DNA of 64,000 nt from CAZASK01 sp964487845 (lineage in GTDB: Bacteria; Chlamydiota; Chlamydiia; Chlamydiales; FEN-1388). Location: positions 1 to 64,000 of the forward strand of contig CAZASK010000005.1 in assembly GCA_964487845.1 (NCBI GenBank), written 5' to 3'. The translations under genes and the position numbers were made by a program. The notes under the pieces were generated by a model. It had not been told where the DNA came from. It was given only the letters and a program-made list of their open reading frames with translations, and did no database searches. Below, one piece after another: positions 32,669 through 41,771 of the stretch; position 1 is the first letter of the stretch; each line of letters opens with the position of its first letter.

Positions 32669-33805
32669 CTAAGCAGATTTTGTTGTAAAAAGATCATACA
32701 CAAGAAGTCGACATTCCATACCGCCATTCATTATCGAAAAGCGTTGTCTACTCTTTAGACCAATCTTTTTTGTAAGATATGCACTCGCCGTAAAAATAGC
32801 CCCCACACCAGGGTGATGTGATTTTTGCTTCATAAACTGGCCTAATGCCTGATACAGACCCTCTAATGCTTTTTCTTCGCTGAGCCGTTTGCCATAAGGA
32901 GGATTTGTAATAATACACGTTGGCGCAAAAGGAAGCTGGGCGGTTCGAAAATCTGCTTGTAAAGATGTGATTTTTCCTGCAAAACCAGCCCGTGCAATAT
33001 TTTCTTCCATTAGGCGAAAGCTAGCAGGATCCCGCTCGATTCCCAAGATTTTTCCAGGAAGGTCTCTCTTTTTTTCTATCCACTGCGCTCTTACTTCTAG
33101 CCAGCGCTTTTCCGAGTAACCTGGATGACCCATAAATCCAAAACGCCTTCTCAATATATTTGGAGGCGTATTTGTCGCCATCATAGCAGCTTCGAGTAAA
33201 AACGTACCCGACCCTGCACAAGGATCTACTAGTAAATCAGAGCCACTATAACCCGTTAAGAGCAGTAAACCAGCCGCAAGATTCTCTCTTAAAGGAGCTT
33301 TTACCTGTTCTTTACGATAGCCACGCTCATGCAAAGGAACTCCCGAGCTATCAAAAGCAATTGATGCCGTCTGGCTATCGAGATAGAGATTAATTTGAAC
33401 CTCTGGGCGCCTCGTCTCGACACTTGGCCTTACGCCCATCTTCTTGCGCAGTACATCACAAATGGCATCTTTAACAACCTGCGCTGCAAAAAGGCTGTTA
33501 TTGAAGTGATGCGAAACAACCGTCGCGTCAATAGCAAAGGTGGGCATTTTCGAAAAATAGCGCTCCCATTCTATAGCACAAGCTCCATCATAGAGCTCTT
33601 CTTTCGTTGTGCATGGGAATTTTGCCAAGGAAATAAGCACACGACTCGCTGTACGCAGCATCAAATTAAAGTCATAGATTTGATCAAAGGTCACATCAGT
33701 AAGAGATACTCCACCATACGCCGTTTGACCCTTCACGCCAAGCGATTCGAGTTCTTTTTCAAGGGCTGGCTCAAGGCCAGGAATACAGCTAATAAAGATA
33801 TTCAT
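32669..33805 (-). CDS. THUMP-domain 23S rRNA (guanine-N2) methyltransferase, RlmL/RlmK-N type
   Basis: A 378-residue class I methyltransferase: an N-terminal THUMP domain (residues ~1-160: CIPGLEPALEKELESLG, AYGGVSLTDV), then a Rossmann-like domain with SAM motif DPCAGSGTFLLEAAMM and the catalytic TNPPYGKRL. This is the RlmL (YcbY N-terminal)/YpsC family that makes m2G2445 in 23S rRNA. It lacks the second RlmK domain fused in E. coli, so it is single-function, as in Gram-positives and chlamydiae. It lies 2 bp downstream of ychF on the same strand. Confidence 0.88.
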   Translation of the reverse strand: MNIFISCIPGLEPALEKELESLGVKGQTAYGGVSLTDVTFDQIYDFNLMLRTASRVLISLAKFPCTTKEELYDGACAIEWERYFSKMPTFAIDATVVSHHFNNSLFAAQVVKDAICDVLRKKMGVRPSVETRRPEVQINLYLDSQTASIAFDSSGVPLHERGYRKEQVKAPLRENLAAGLLLLTGYSGSDLLVDPCAGSGTFLLEAAMMATNTPPNILRRRFGFMGHPGYSEKRWLEVRAQWIEKKRDLPGKILGIERDPASFRLMEENIARAGFAGKITSLQADFRTAQLPFAPTCIITNPPYGKRLSEEKALEGLYQALGQFMKQKSHHPGVGAIFTASAYLTKKIGLKSRQRFSIMNGGMECRLLVYDLFTTKSA

Positions 33806-33807
33806 GG

Positions 33808-34905
33808 CTAACTCGAATGAAGAAATAAAATGACATCGCCATCTTGGACAACATATTCTTTTCCTTCTGCACGTGCTCTGCCAGCTTCTTTTGCTGCGAC
33901 TCTGCCATGACAGCGAATGAAATCGTCATAGCTGATAACTTCAGCACGAACGAATCCCTTTTGAATATCGGTATGAATTTTACCAGCCGCCTCTACTGCT
34001 GTCATCCCCTTTGTAATCGTCCAGGCCCTTGTCTCCACCTCTCCTGTCGTCAAGAAAGTAATCAAGCCTAGCATGCTAAACGATGCCTTTACAAGTCTTT
34101 GTAGGCCTGATTCTTCCATTCCTAGACTTTGCAAATACGCAACTCTTTCTTCCTGGGCAAGCTGTGCAATCTCTTCTTCTAAGCGAGCGCAAATTGGAAT
34201 TACCATAGCTCCTTCTTTTTCGGCCATAGCGCGCAACTTTTTTACATGCTCATTTTCCATCTGAGGAAGATCCTCTTCCGAAACATTAGCGGCATAGAGC
34301 ATCTTTTTTGCTGTAAGGAAAGGATATCCTTTCAAAATTTCTAACTCTTCGTGAGTAAAAGTAAGACCTCGTAGAGGTAAGCTCTTATCCAATTGCTCCT
34401 TGCATTTCGTTAAAAGATGAACAGCCGCGGCAAGGTCTTTATTCGTTTTTGCTTGCTTTTCTATTTTCTGAAGACTTTTCACGCAGGTATCAAGGTCGCC
34501 TAAAATAAGCTCCAAGTTAATGATTTCTGCATCTCTTACTGGATCGACTTTGCCATTAACATGAATAACATCGCCCGATTCAAAGCAGCGGACAACATGT
34601 ACTATGGCATCAGTTTGGCGAATATGTGTTAAAAATGCATTCCCAAGACCTTCCCCTTTTGAGGCGCCTTCAACGAGTCCTGCAATATCAACAAACTCCG
34701 TTGTTGCGTAGAGAAGCTTCTTGCTCTTTGATATATCTGATAATGCCTGAAGCCTCGGATCTGCTACTTCCACAACTCCGACATTAGGATCTATCGTACA
34801 AAAAGGATAATTTGCTGCTGGAGCCTGATTTGACGTCAGAGCGTTAAAAAGAGTGGATTTTCCCACATTTGGCAATCCTACAATGCCACACGAAAGCCCT
34901 GCCAT
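33808..34905 (-). CDS. ychF: Ribosome-binding ATPase YchF (Obg family)
   Basis: The ATG at 34905 has AGGAG at the right distance, giving the standard ~365 residues; the upstream in-frame extension is not typical. GIVGLPNVGKSTLFNALT is the Walker A loop of YchF, followed by VDIAGLVEGASKGEGLGN and a C-terminal TGS-like domain (TGEVETRAWTITKGMTAVEAAG). In Chlamydia, ychF is directly divergent from the sctU (cdsU) operon, as here. It is a conserved ATPase linked to ribosomes and oxidative stress. Confidence 0.96.
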   Translation of the reverse strand: MAGLSCGIVGLPNVGKSTLFNALTSNQAPAANYPFCTIDPNVGVVEVADPRLQALSDISKSKKLLYATTEFVDIAGLVEGASKGEGLGNAFLTHIRQTDAIVHVVRCFESGDVIHVNGKVDPVRDAEIINLELILGDLDTCVKSLQKIEKQAKTNKDLAAAVHLLTKCKEQLDKSLPLRGLTFTHEELEILKGYPFLTAKKMLYAANVSEEDLPQMENEHVKKLRAMAEKEGAMVIPICARLEEEIAQLAQEERVAYLQSLGMEESGLQRLVKASFSMLGLITFLTTGEVETRAWTITKGMTAVEAAGKIHTDIQKGFVRAEVISYDDFIRCHGRVAAKEAGRARAEGKEYVVQDGDVILFLHSS

Positions 34906-35078
34906 GTCTACTCCTGAGATAAAAGAAAAATATGCAACATTGTAGCTCACAGGGGCATATGTTTCAATACCGCATAAACCATTCGAAATCTATCCTAATA
35001 ATTTATTGACACTACCTGAATGCGAGCATATAATGAAATTAGGTGGAGGACCACCGGATACGTGGGGTTTTTGCTGCT

Positions 35079-36143
35079 ATGGGCGAAAAAACAGAAAAGG
35101 CTACCCCTAAGAAGCTGCGCGATGCCAAAAGAAAAGGTCAGGTAGCGAAGTCTCAGGACTTTCCTGCCGCGTTTACTTTTGTCGTATCGATGGCTGCTAC
35201 TCTTTCGCTTTCTACTGATATATTTCATCAGCTTGGTCAGCTCATTATGGGCTGCTTTTCTCTTGCAACAAGCACAAACTTAGATGAAGTACTCAAAGGG
35301 ATGTTTTACCAAGCATTTTATATCATCTTTACATGCAGCATGCCCATCATGGTATTTGTTTGTATCGCTGGAGTTCTCGTTACCTTCCTTACAGTGGGGC
35401 CTGTCTGGGCGCCTGAAGTATTTAAATTCGACATCAAAAAATTCAATCCTGTAGACAATCTGAAGTCGAAATTCAAAATGAAGACATTTATTGAGCTACT
35501 GAAGTCTCTCTTCAAAATCAGCGTCGCCGGCTATATTGTCTATGCCATCATGATGAGACATATGGGAGAGCTCACACAGACCATAGGCCTTCCTATGCAG
35601 GTATCTGGCGCAGTATTTGCCGCATTTTTAAAAGAGGTAGTCTTTCAAGTTGGTCTTTTTTTCGTTGTCGTTGCTATCGCAGATCTCCTCTACCAAAAGC
35701 ACAACTTTGAAAAAGAAATGAAAATGGAAAAGTTCGAGGTAAAGCAAGAATATAAAGACTCCGAAGGTGACCCCCATATCAAAGGAAAACGTAAGCAAAT
35801 CGCTCATGAAATTGCCTATTCAGAAGGTCCAGCCGCTGGAGCCTCGAGAGCAAAAGCGGTTGTATCAAACCCGACTCATCTTGCCATAGCCTTAGGTTTC
35901 GATCGCGAAGTCGACCCCTGCCCATTCGTTCTTGCCATGGGACAAGGTCACGTTGCTGAGAAAATCATCAAAATTGCAGAAGACAACAAAATTCCTGTTA
36001 TCAGAAATATCCCTCTTGCCCATAAACTGTGGGAAGAGGCCAAACTCTATGAGTACATACCTGAAGAAACGTACGAGCCTGTAGCTGAAATATTGAGATG
36101 GATTGCCTCACTTGAATATGATAATGTGGGTCTACCCTCTTAA
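35079..36143 (+). CDS. sctU: Type III secretion switch protein SctU (CdsU)
   Basis: Starting at 35079 the product begins MGEKTEKATPKKLRDAKRKG, the usual chlamydial SctU N-terminus, and is 354 residues. Four membrane helices span residues ~25-215. The cytoplasmic domain carries the autocleavage motif NPTH (VVSNPTHLAIAL). It switches the export apparatus from needle components to effectors. It is the first gene of the sctU-sctV-copN-scc1-malQ operon; gaps are 24 and 18 bp, with a 1-base gap and a 4-base overlap further down. Confidence 0.96.
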   Translation: MGEKTEKATPKKLRDAKRKGQVAKSQDFPAAFTFVVSMAATLSLSTDIFHQLGQLIMGCFSLATSTNLDEVLKGMFYQAFYIIFTCSMPIMVFVCIAGVLVTFLTVGPVWAPEVFKFDIKKFNPVDNLKSKFKMKTFIELLKSLFKISVAGYIVYAIMMRHMGELTQTIGLPMQVSGAVFAAFLKEVVFQVGLFFVVVAIADLLYQKHNFEKEMKMEKFEVKQEYKDSEGDPHIKGKRKQIAHEIAYSEGPAAGASRAKAVVSNPTHLAIALGFDREVDPCPFVLAMGQGHVAEKIIKIAEDNKIPVIRNIPLAHKLWEEAKLYEYIPEETYEPVAEILRWIASLEYDNVGLPS

Positions 36144-36167
36144 CAACATACGAAGAACTGTGGAAGG

Positions 36168-38357
36168 ATGATGAATATAATCAGACGCATACTTGATGGG
36201 ATCACCGCACGCTTAGGCGGCGATCACTCGTTAGAGACAGTTGAGCGCAGCAGTGATATTGCACTCGCTTTTCTTCTCATTGCTATTATCTCAATGTTGA
36301 TCATTCCCTTTCCTCCCGCTGTGATCGACTTGATGATTGCGATAAACCTCACTGTATCAGTCGCCTTGTTGATGATCGCTCTCTATATTCCTAGCGCAAC
36401 TCACCTCTCTATATTTCCATCACTTCTTCTGATCACCACATTGTATCGCCTCGGCTTAAACATCGCCTCTACGCGCCAAATTTTGCTTCATGCAGACGCA
36501 GGACACATCATCTTTGCGTTCGGTAACTTTGTAGTCGGGGGTAACTTTGTAGTGGGCGGTATCATCTTCTTAATCATCACTCTCGTACAATTTATCGTTA
36601 TCGTAAAAGGTGCTGAGCGTGTAGCGGAAGTGGCAGCAAGATTTACATTGGACGCCATGCCTGGTAAGCAGATGAGTATTGATGCCGACTTGCGCGCTGG
36701 AACCTTGGACCAAAATACAGCAAGAGAAAAACGCCTCGGTCTTCAAAAAGAAAGTCAGCTCTATGGTGCCATGGACGGTGCGATGAAGTTCGTTAAAGGA
36801 GATGCCATCGCGGGTATTGTGATTACAACAATCAACGTTATTGGTGGTCTTATCATCGGTATTACTCAAATGGGTATGGATGCATCATCTTCGGCACAAA
36901 CATTTGCGTTGTTGTCTATCGGAGACGGTCTTGTATCACAAATTCCAGCACTTTTAATTTCAATTACTGCAGGTATCGTTACTACTCGTGTAGCCAGTGA
37001 TAAAAAAGAATCAAATCTTGGTTCTGAGATATCAGGACAGCTGTTTAGACAACCCAAAGCCATTATGATCGCAGCTGGTATTATCATGGCCATGGGTATT
37101 ATTCCAGGATTTCCTATCGCTCCTTTTATGATTCTTGCATCAGGACTCGGTCTACTTGGATACGCGCTCTGGAGCGCTGAACAAAGAGAGGTAATGGGCG
37201 GCGGAGCAACTACAACGAGTGGACGCGGAGGAGGCACCTCTTCTGCAACGATAGAATCAGCGGCAACGGTCGACACCTCTGTTAGAGGGCATAAGGTCAT
37301 CTCTGGAGGCGGTATTGACAGCTATGCACTCACTCTTCCCGTAGTATTAGAGGTGGGTAAGAGTTTGACTGCGGAAATACAAAAGAGTGGCCGTGGATCA
37401 GGATTTATCGACATGATGATACCACGCATGAGACAAGCTTTATATGCCGACTTAGGTATTCGCTTTCCAGGTGTACACGTACGCACCGATTCGCCCAATC
37501 TTGCACAAGATGAATATCTTATTCACCTCAACGAAGTACCTATCGTCCGTGGAAAAGTAATTGAAGGTTATTTTCTTACAAACGAAAGTGAGGAAAACTT
37601 GGGGCGCTACAATCTAGCCTATACAAGCTACAAAAACTCGCTGGGGCTACCCTCACTGTGGGTAGAGATAAAAAATAAAGAAATCCTCGAAAAAGCAGGT
37701 ATCAAACACTGGAATCCACTTGAGGTAATGATTCTTCACCTCTCCTACTTCTTCAGACATTATGGCGGCGAATTTTTGGGCATTCAAGAGATGAAAGCTA
37801 TGCTCGAGTTTATGGAAAAGTCATTCCCTGACTTAATCAGAGAAGTGACCAGGCTGATTCCATTACAAAAATTGACAGACATCTTCAAGCGGCTAGTACA
37901 AGAGCAGATTTCCATTAAAGATTTACGAACGATACTCGAGTCGCTAAGTGAGTGGGCGCAGACAGAAAAAGATCCCGTGCTTCTGACAGAATATGTTCGT
38001 TCATCATTGAAACGATATATAAGCTACCGTTATTCCCAAGGGCAGTCTGTACTTTCTGTCTACGTGTTAGATCCGGAAATCGAAGATCTTGTCCGAGGTG
38101 CGATTAAGCAGACATCTGCTGGCTCATATCTTGCTCTTGACCCAGACTCTGTACAATTGATTCTTCAATCAGTAAGAAATACGGTCACGACTCCACCCCC
38201 AAGTGGGCAGCAACCAGTCGTATTGACAGCAATTGACGTAAGACGTTTTGTTCGCAAGTTGATTGAACTTGAATTTCCAGACATCTCAGTAGTTTCATAC
38301 CAGGAGATCGTCCCGGAAATCCGCATTCAACCACTTGGACGTATCCAAATTTCGTAA
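36168..38357 (+). CDS. sctV: Type III secretion export gate SctV (CdsV/LcrD)
   Basis: A 729-residue FHIPEP-family protein: 7-8 membrane helices in the first ~340 residues, the signature FGNFVVGGNFVVG and RVAEVAARFTLDAMPGKQM in the FHIPEP region, then a glycine/threonine-rich linker (ATTTSGRGGGTS) and the cytoplasmic ring domain. The ring part includes YLIHLNEVPIVRGKVIEGYF. It forms the nonameric export gate that receives chaperone-substrate complexes. The short glycine-rich linker near residues 345-365 is lineage-specific. Located between sctU and copN. Confidence 0.96.
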   Translation: MMNIIRRILDGITARLGGDHSLETVERSSDIALAFLLIAIISMLIIPFPPAVIDLMIAINLTVSVALLMIALYIPSATHLSIFPSLLLITTLYRLGLNIASTRQILLHADAGHIIFAFGNFVVGGNFVVGGIIFLIITLVQFIVIVKGAERVAEVAARFTLDAMPGKQMSIDADLRAGTLDQNTAREKRLGLQKESQLYGAMDGAMKFVKGDAIAGIVITTINVIGGLIIGITQMGMDASSSAQTFALLSIGDGLVSQIPALLISITAGIVTTRVASDKKESNLGSEISGQLFRQPKAIMIAAGIIMAMGIIPGFPIAPFMILASGLGLLGYALWSAEQREVMGGGATTTSGRGGGTSSATIESAATVDTSVRGHKVISGGGIDSYALTLPVVLEVGKSLTAEIQKSGRGSGFIDMMIPRMRQALYADLGIRFPGVHVRTDSPNLAQDEYLIHLNEVPIVRGKVIEGYFLTNESEENLGRYNLAYTSYKNSLGLPSLWVEIKNKEILEKAGIKHWNPLEVMILHLSYFFRHYGGEFLGIQEMKAMLEFMEKSFPDLIREVTRLIPLQKLTDIFKRLVQEQISIKDLRTILESLSEWAQTEKDPVLLTEYVRSSLKRYISYRYSQGQSVLSVYVLDPEIEDLVRGAIKQTSAGSYLALDPDSVQLILQSVRNTVTTPPPSGQQPVVLTAIDVRRFVRKLIELEFPDISVVSYQEIVPEIRIQPLGRIQIS

Positions 38358-38375
38358 TTTGCAAGGTAAGGTGTT

Positions 38376-39773
38376 ATGCCTGACATGGGTAACTTAAACC
38401 TAGCTCAGTCAGATCTTGTCGCAGGACAGCGTCAGGTAGTAGAAAATGCTGCCGAACTCAAAGCTACTATAGCGGCAAGCAATTTAGAAGAAGTAGCTCA
38501 AGTCACCCTCAAAGAAAATGAAATGGCTGCTGAAGCAAAAGAGCCAAATTTGAATATCCGCCTGCGCGATATGAAAAAAGAGCCTGTGGAGAATCAGAGC
38601 GCCAGAATCAAGCGAGCAGAAGCTGCGCTTAAAATCATGAAACCCATCGAAAATATCCGTGATCAAGCAAAGGGTCTACTGAAAAACAACCCCTTCTTGA
38701 TGGATCTATTCGAAGAAAACAACAAAGAAAAGCTTGAACAGCTGCTTAAACTTGTCAGCAAATGTAAATCAAAAGAAGATTTACAAGAAGTGTTGAAAAA
38801 CTTCTTCCAGCCAGCAGCATTCGAAGAAATGACAGCTCCTGACGGAACTCGAATTCCTGTGCTGCGCTTCGGTGATCCCGTCTCTGTAGACGACTTTTTA
38901 AATGTCTTGTTAGAAGTTGCAGAGCCAACCCCTGATCTTCGATCTGTCATCACAACAGTAAAGACTGAGCATCTCAAACATTTTGGCAATGAGATTGCTG
39001 AAAAAAGAAAAGCATTTGAAGAGGTCAATACTGCTGTTGCAGAGATGATTGCTGCAGGAACACAGCAAATACGAGAAGGGAAACCTCCGCCAACAACGCT
39101 GAAAGAATTTTACCAACAGATTCGTGAGCAGTCGTGGGAATCCCCTGCGGAGCTATTCAACAAATTGTTTTCTGATTATAAGGGCGTATACAAAAATATC
39201 AGAGCCATCTCTGGATATCTGTTAAATAGACTGGGGATGGAGCTTCGCGTCCATAAAGAGGCAAGTCAAGATGACAAAACGCTTCGTTTTCTTCAAGGAG
39301 ACCCTCAAGAATACGCAAGACTGCGTGATACTATCACGACCATCAGACAGCTACAAGCTGTTTTAGGCGTGTTCAGCTTTTTTCAGGGACGCGAAAAACA
39401 TATTGCAAAGGCGTTTGAACGAAATGGCCTACCAGTACCTCCGAGCCTTACATTTGAACAGATGTCAAAAGAATTTGTAAAACTTGTGCAAGAGCGCTAT
39501 CCTTCCGGACAAAAAGTTCTCGATTCCGCTGAAAAACTAGGTCCCTTTACTCAGGCAAAATATGGCGATGTAGGACGCATTGTCGCCAAAATTATCTCTG
39601 TGAATCAATTTCGTGATGCTGTAAGACAAGTCTCGAAGACGCTCTACGATAAAGCGCCAGACGTTCAAGTCGAAAAGCAACAGCAGCTTCTTCGCTCTAT
39701 CATCGAAGCTTCTGATAACTTAGAAGAGATGTTTGATCAGGCAACTGAAGTCGAGACCAAAGAGGAATCATAA
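38376..39773 (+). CDS. copN: Type III secretion gatekeeper CopN (SctW/YopN-TyeA)
   Basis: A 465-residue acidic helical protein. The disordered N-terminus (MPDMGNLNLAQSD...) carries the secretion signal and chaperone-binding region, and residues ~90-450 form the YopN-like then TyeA-like helical domains. Position directly after sctV and directly before its chaperone scc1 is the chlamydial order. CopN plugs secretion until host contact and, in Chlamydia, also binds host tubulin. It is slightly longer than the ~400-420-residue Chlamydia proteins, and whether the tubulin contact is conserved is unknown. Confidence 0.93.
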   Translation: MPDMGNLNLAQSDLVAGQRQVVENAAELKATIAASNLEEVAQVTLKENEMAAEAKEPNLNIRLRDMKKEPVENQSARIKRAEAALKIMKPIENIRDQAKGLLKNNPFLMDLFEENNKEKLEQLLKLVSKCKSKEDLQEVLKNFFQPAAFEEMTAPDGTRIPVLRFGDPVSVDDFLNVLLEVAEPTPDLRSVITTVKTEHLKHFGNEIAEKRKAFEEVNTAVAEMIAAGTQQIREGKPPPTTLKEFYQQIREQSWESPAELFNKLFSDYKGVYKNIRAISGYLLNRLGMELRVHKEASQDDKTLRFLQGDPQEYARLRDTITTIRQLQAVLGVFSFFQGREKHIAKAFERNGLPVPPSLTFEQMSKEFVKLVQERYPSGQKVLDSAEKLGPFTQAKYGDVGRIVAKIISVNQFRDAVRQVSKTLYDKAPDVQVEKQQQLLRSIIEASDNLEEMFDQATEVETKEES

Positions 39774-39774
39774 T

Positions 39775-40245
39775 ATGGTAACAGATCGCTTAGGCATATT
39801 ATTTGAAGAGCTTGCGAAAAAACTAGGTATTGCTATTACCCCAGATGCAAGAGGAGGCTGTCGGCTCAGATTTAAAAATGGTGTGGAGGTGCAACTCGAG
39901 CAATCCTCAGATGGTCGCTATATCACCCTGCTGAGTCATATGGGAGAGATAGCTCCAGGAAGGTATAGGGAAAACATATTCAAAGAAGGACTTAAAGCAA
40001 ACGGCCTTCCTCTTCCAAGACATGGTATCTTCTCCTATAGCAAGAAAAATGATGCCTTCTATCTTTTTGATCAGATCCCACTCGAAGAAATCTCTGGAGA
40101 AAAGCTCAACGATCTTCTGCAACCATTTGTGCAAAAAGCGACTATATGGAAGGAGGCTATTGCAAGAGGAGATGTTCCCTCATATGCTGGTAATGAAGCA
40201 TCGTTTGGAGGCGGCGGCAGTGGTGGCATGTTCGGTTTGAGATGA
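39775..40245 (+). CDS. scc1: Type III secretion chaperone Scc1-like (SycE/CesT family)
   Basis: The ATG at 39775 lies one base after the copN stop, with GAGG in the copN tail as ribosome-binding site; the product is 156 residues. It is a small acidic CesT-type chaperone: LFEELAKKLGI helix, then beta strands (GRYITLLSHMGEIAPGR) and ending with a glycine-rich tail (FGGGGSGGMFG). In Chlamydia, Scc1 (with Scc4) binds CopN. The glycine-rich C-terminus is unusual but similar to other chlamydial copies. The stop overlaps malQ as ATGA. Confidence 0.92.
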   Translation: MVTDRLGILFEELAKKLGIAITPDARGGCRLRFKNGVEVQLEQSSDGRYITLLSHMGEIAPGRYRENIFKEGLKANGLPLPRHGIFSYSKKNDAFYLFDQIPLEEISGEKLNDLLQPFVQKATIWKEAIARGDVPSYAGNEASFGGGGSGGMFGLR

Positions 40246-41771
40246 AAACACACTATCACGGCATCAACCTCTCTCTTTCTAGCATTCGTAATCAACGTAG
40301 CTCTGGCATCGGCGAGTATCTTGATCTTATTCCTCTCATCGAATGGGTTCATGATATTGGCTTTGACATCATCCAACTTCTTCCTCTCAACGACTCAGGC
40401 GGAGATTCAAGCCCTTATTCGGCACTCACTGCACAAGGATTGCATCCTATAAACATCTCTTTATGGGCTCTTCCATTTCTTGAGTACATGCCCGAAGCTG
40501 AAGAACAACTTTCTTTGATGCGTCACTGTAATAGCTCGAAGCGCTTTCGCTATCACGATATTCTTAAAAAAAAGATCTCTTTCCTCCGTGACTATTTTGA
40601 ATCAGCCTTTCCCCATATCCAGAAGATGGCTTCATTTCAAGAATTTACAAAGAGCAACCCCTGGCTACAAGAGTATGCTCTCTTTAAGATATTGAAAGCA
40701 GAGCATCAAGAGGTGGCGTGGTGGGACTGGCAAACTGTCTACCAGGCTCCAACACCCGCATTATTTTCTCATCTCACAACACATTTTCAAAAAGAAGTCC
40801 AATTCCATGAGATGGTACAGTTTTTTGCTTTTGACCAGATGAAGCAGGTAAAGAGAATAGCTTCACAAAGCAAGGTCCTCATAAAAGGAGACATCCCAAT
40901 TCTTATCAATCGCGATTCAGCAGATGTGTGGGCACATCAAGAAAGCTTTGTCCTCGATCTTGCAGCTGGGGCACCTCCTGACATGTATAGCCAAGAAGGG
41001 CAATATTGGGGATTCCCTCTCTACAACTGGGAAATACATGAAAGAAGCGATTTCTCATGGTGGAAAGAGCGTCTGCGTGTCGCTCAAGAGCTGTATGACA
41101 TCTACCGTATCGATCATATCGTAGGCTTTTTCAGAATTTGGGCGATTCCCTTAGGAAAGCCGGCAAAAGAAGGCTTTTTCTTGCCTGCTGATGAAAAAGA
41201 GTGGATTCCTCAAGGACGAAAAATACTCAAGATGATGATAGACTCCTCTACGATGACACCCATAGGAGAGGATCTAGGCGTTGTCCCGGATGATGTGCGT
41301 GCCTGCATGAAAGAGCTTGGAATCGCAGGAACAAAGGTGATGCGCTGGGAGAGGCGCTGGCATGAAGACCGCTCCTACATTCTGCTCAACCAATATCCAG
41401 AAGAAAGTATGACGACACTTTCGACTCACGACTCAGAGACTTTTGTTGCTTGGTGGCAACATGCAGAAGAGGATGCACTTCGTTTTGCAAGCGACTACAA
41501 CATCCCTTTCGAAAGTCCTCTTCTCTTTTCTACACACGTCACAATACTCAAGCTCGCACATCAGACACACAGCCGCTACCATATCAACCTCTTACAAGAG
41601 TACCTCGCACTCTTTCCCGAGCTTTCATGGGAAGATCCTGACGATGAACGAATCAACATTCCTGGTATAGTAAACGAAAGCAATTGGACCTATCGCTTTA
41701 TGCCGATGCTCAATACCATCATAGCACACGAGGGTCTCAAAGCAATTATGCGCCAGCTACGCTTCCCCTAG
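40242..41771 (+). CDS. malQ: 4-alpha-glucanotransferase (amylomaltase), MalQ
   Basis: A 509-residue GH77 enzyme. Catalytic landmarks are GDIPILINRDSADVWAH, FPLYNWE, YRIDHIVGFFRIWAIP (nucleophile Asp), GEDLGVVPDDV (acid Glu) and THDSETF. It transfers glucan chains during glycogen turnover. Coupling to the type III chaperone through ATGA is the same as in Chlamydia, where malQ follows scc1. The 3' end overlaps the convergent gene by 26 bp. Confidence 0.95.
   Translation: MKTHYHGINLSLSSIRNQRSSGIGEYLDLIPLIEWVHDIGFDIIQLLPLNDSGGDSSPYSALTAQGLHPINISLWALPFLEYMPEAEEQLSLMRHCNSSKRFRYHDILKKKISFLRDYFESAFPHIQKMASFQEFTKSNPWLQEYALFKILKAEHQEVAWWDWQTVYQAPTPALFSHLTTHFQKEVQFHEMVQFFAFDQMKQVKRIASQSKVLIKGDIPILINRDSADVWAHQESFVLDLAAGAPPDMYSQEGQYWGFPLYNWEIHERSDFSWWKERLRVAQELYDIYRIDHIVGFFRIWAIPLGKPAKEGFFLPADEKEWIPQGRKILKMMIDSSTMTPIGEDLGVVPDDVRACMKELGIAGTKVMRWERRWHEDRSYILLNQYPEESMTTLSTHDSETFVAWWQHAEEDALRFASDYNIPFESPLLFSTHVTILKLAHQTHSRYHINLLQEYLALFPELSWEDPDDERINIPGIVNESNWTYRFMPMLNTIIAHEGLKAIMRQLRFP

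Noticed and set aside
36520..36585. Tandem NFVVGG/NFVVGG repeat in SctV
   Set aside because: The FHIPEP family itself carries FVVGGN-x-VVG at this position, so this is a family signature and not a new duplication.
41746..41771. Overlapping ends of malQ and the HDHHT protein
   Set aside because: Only a short tail-to-tail overlap of two well-supported genes; no additional feature is needed.
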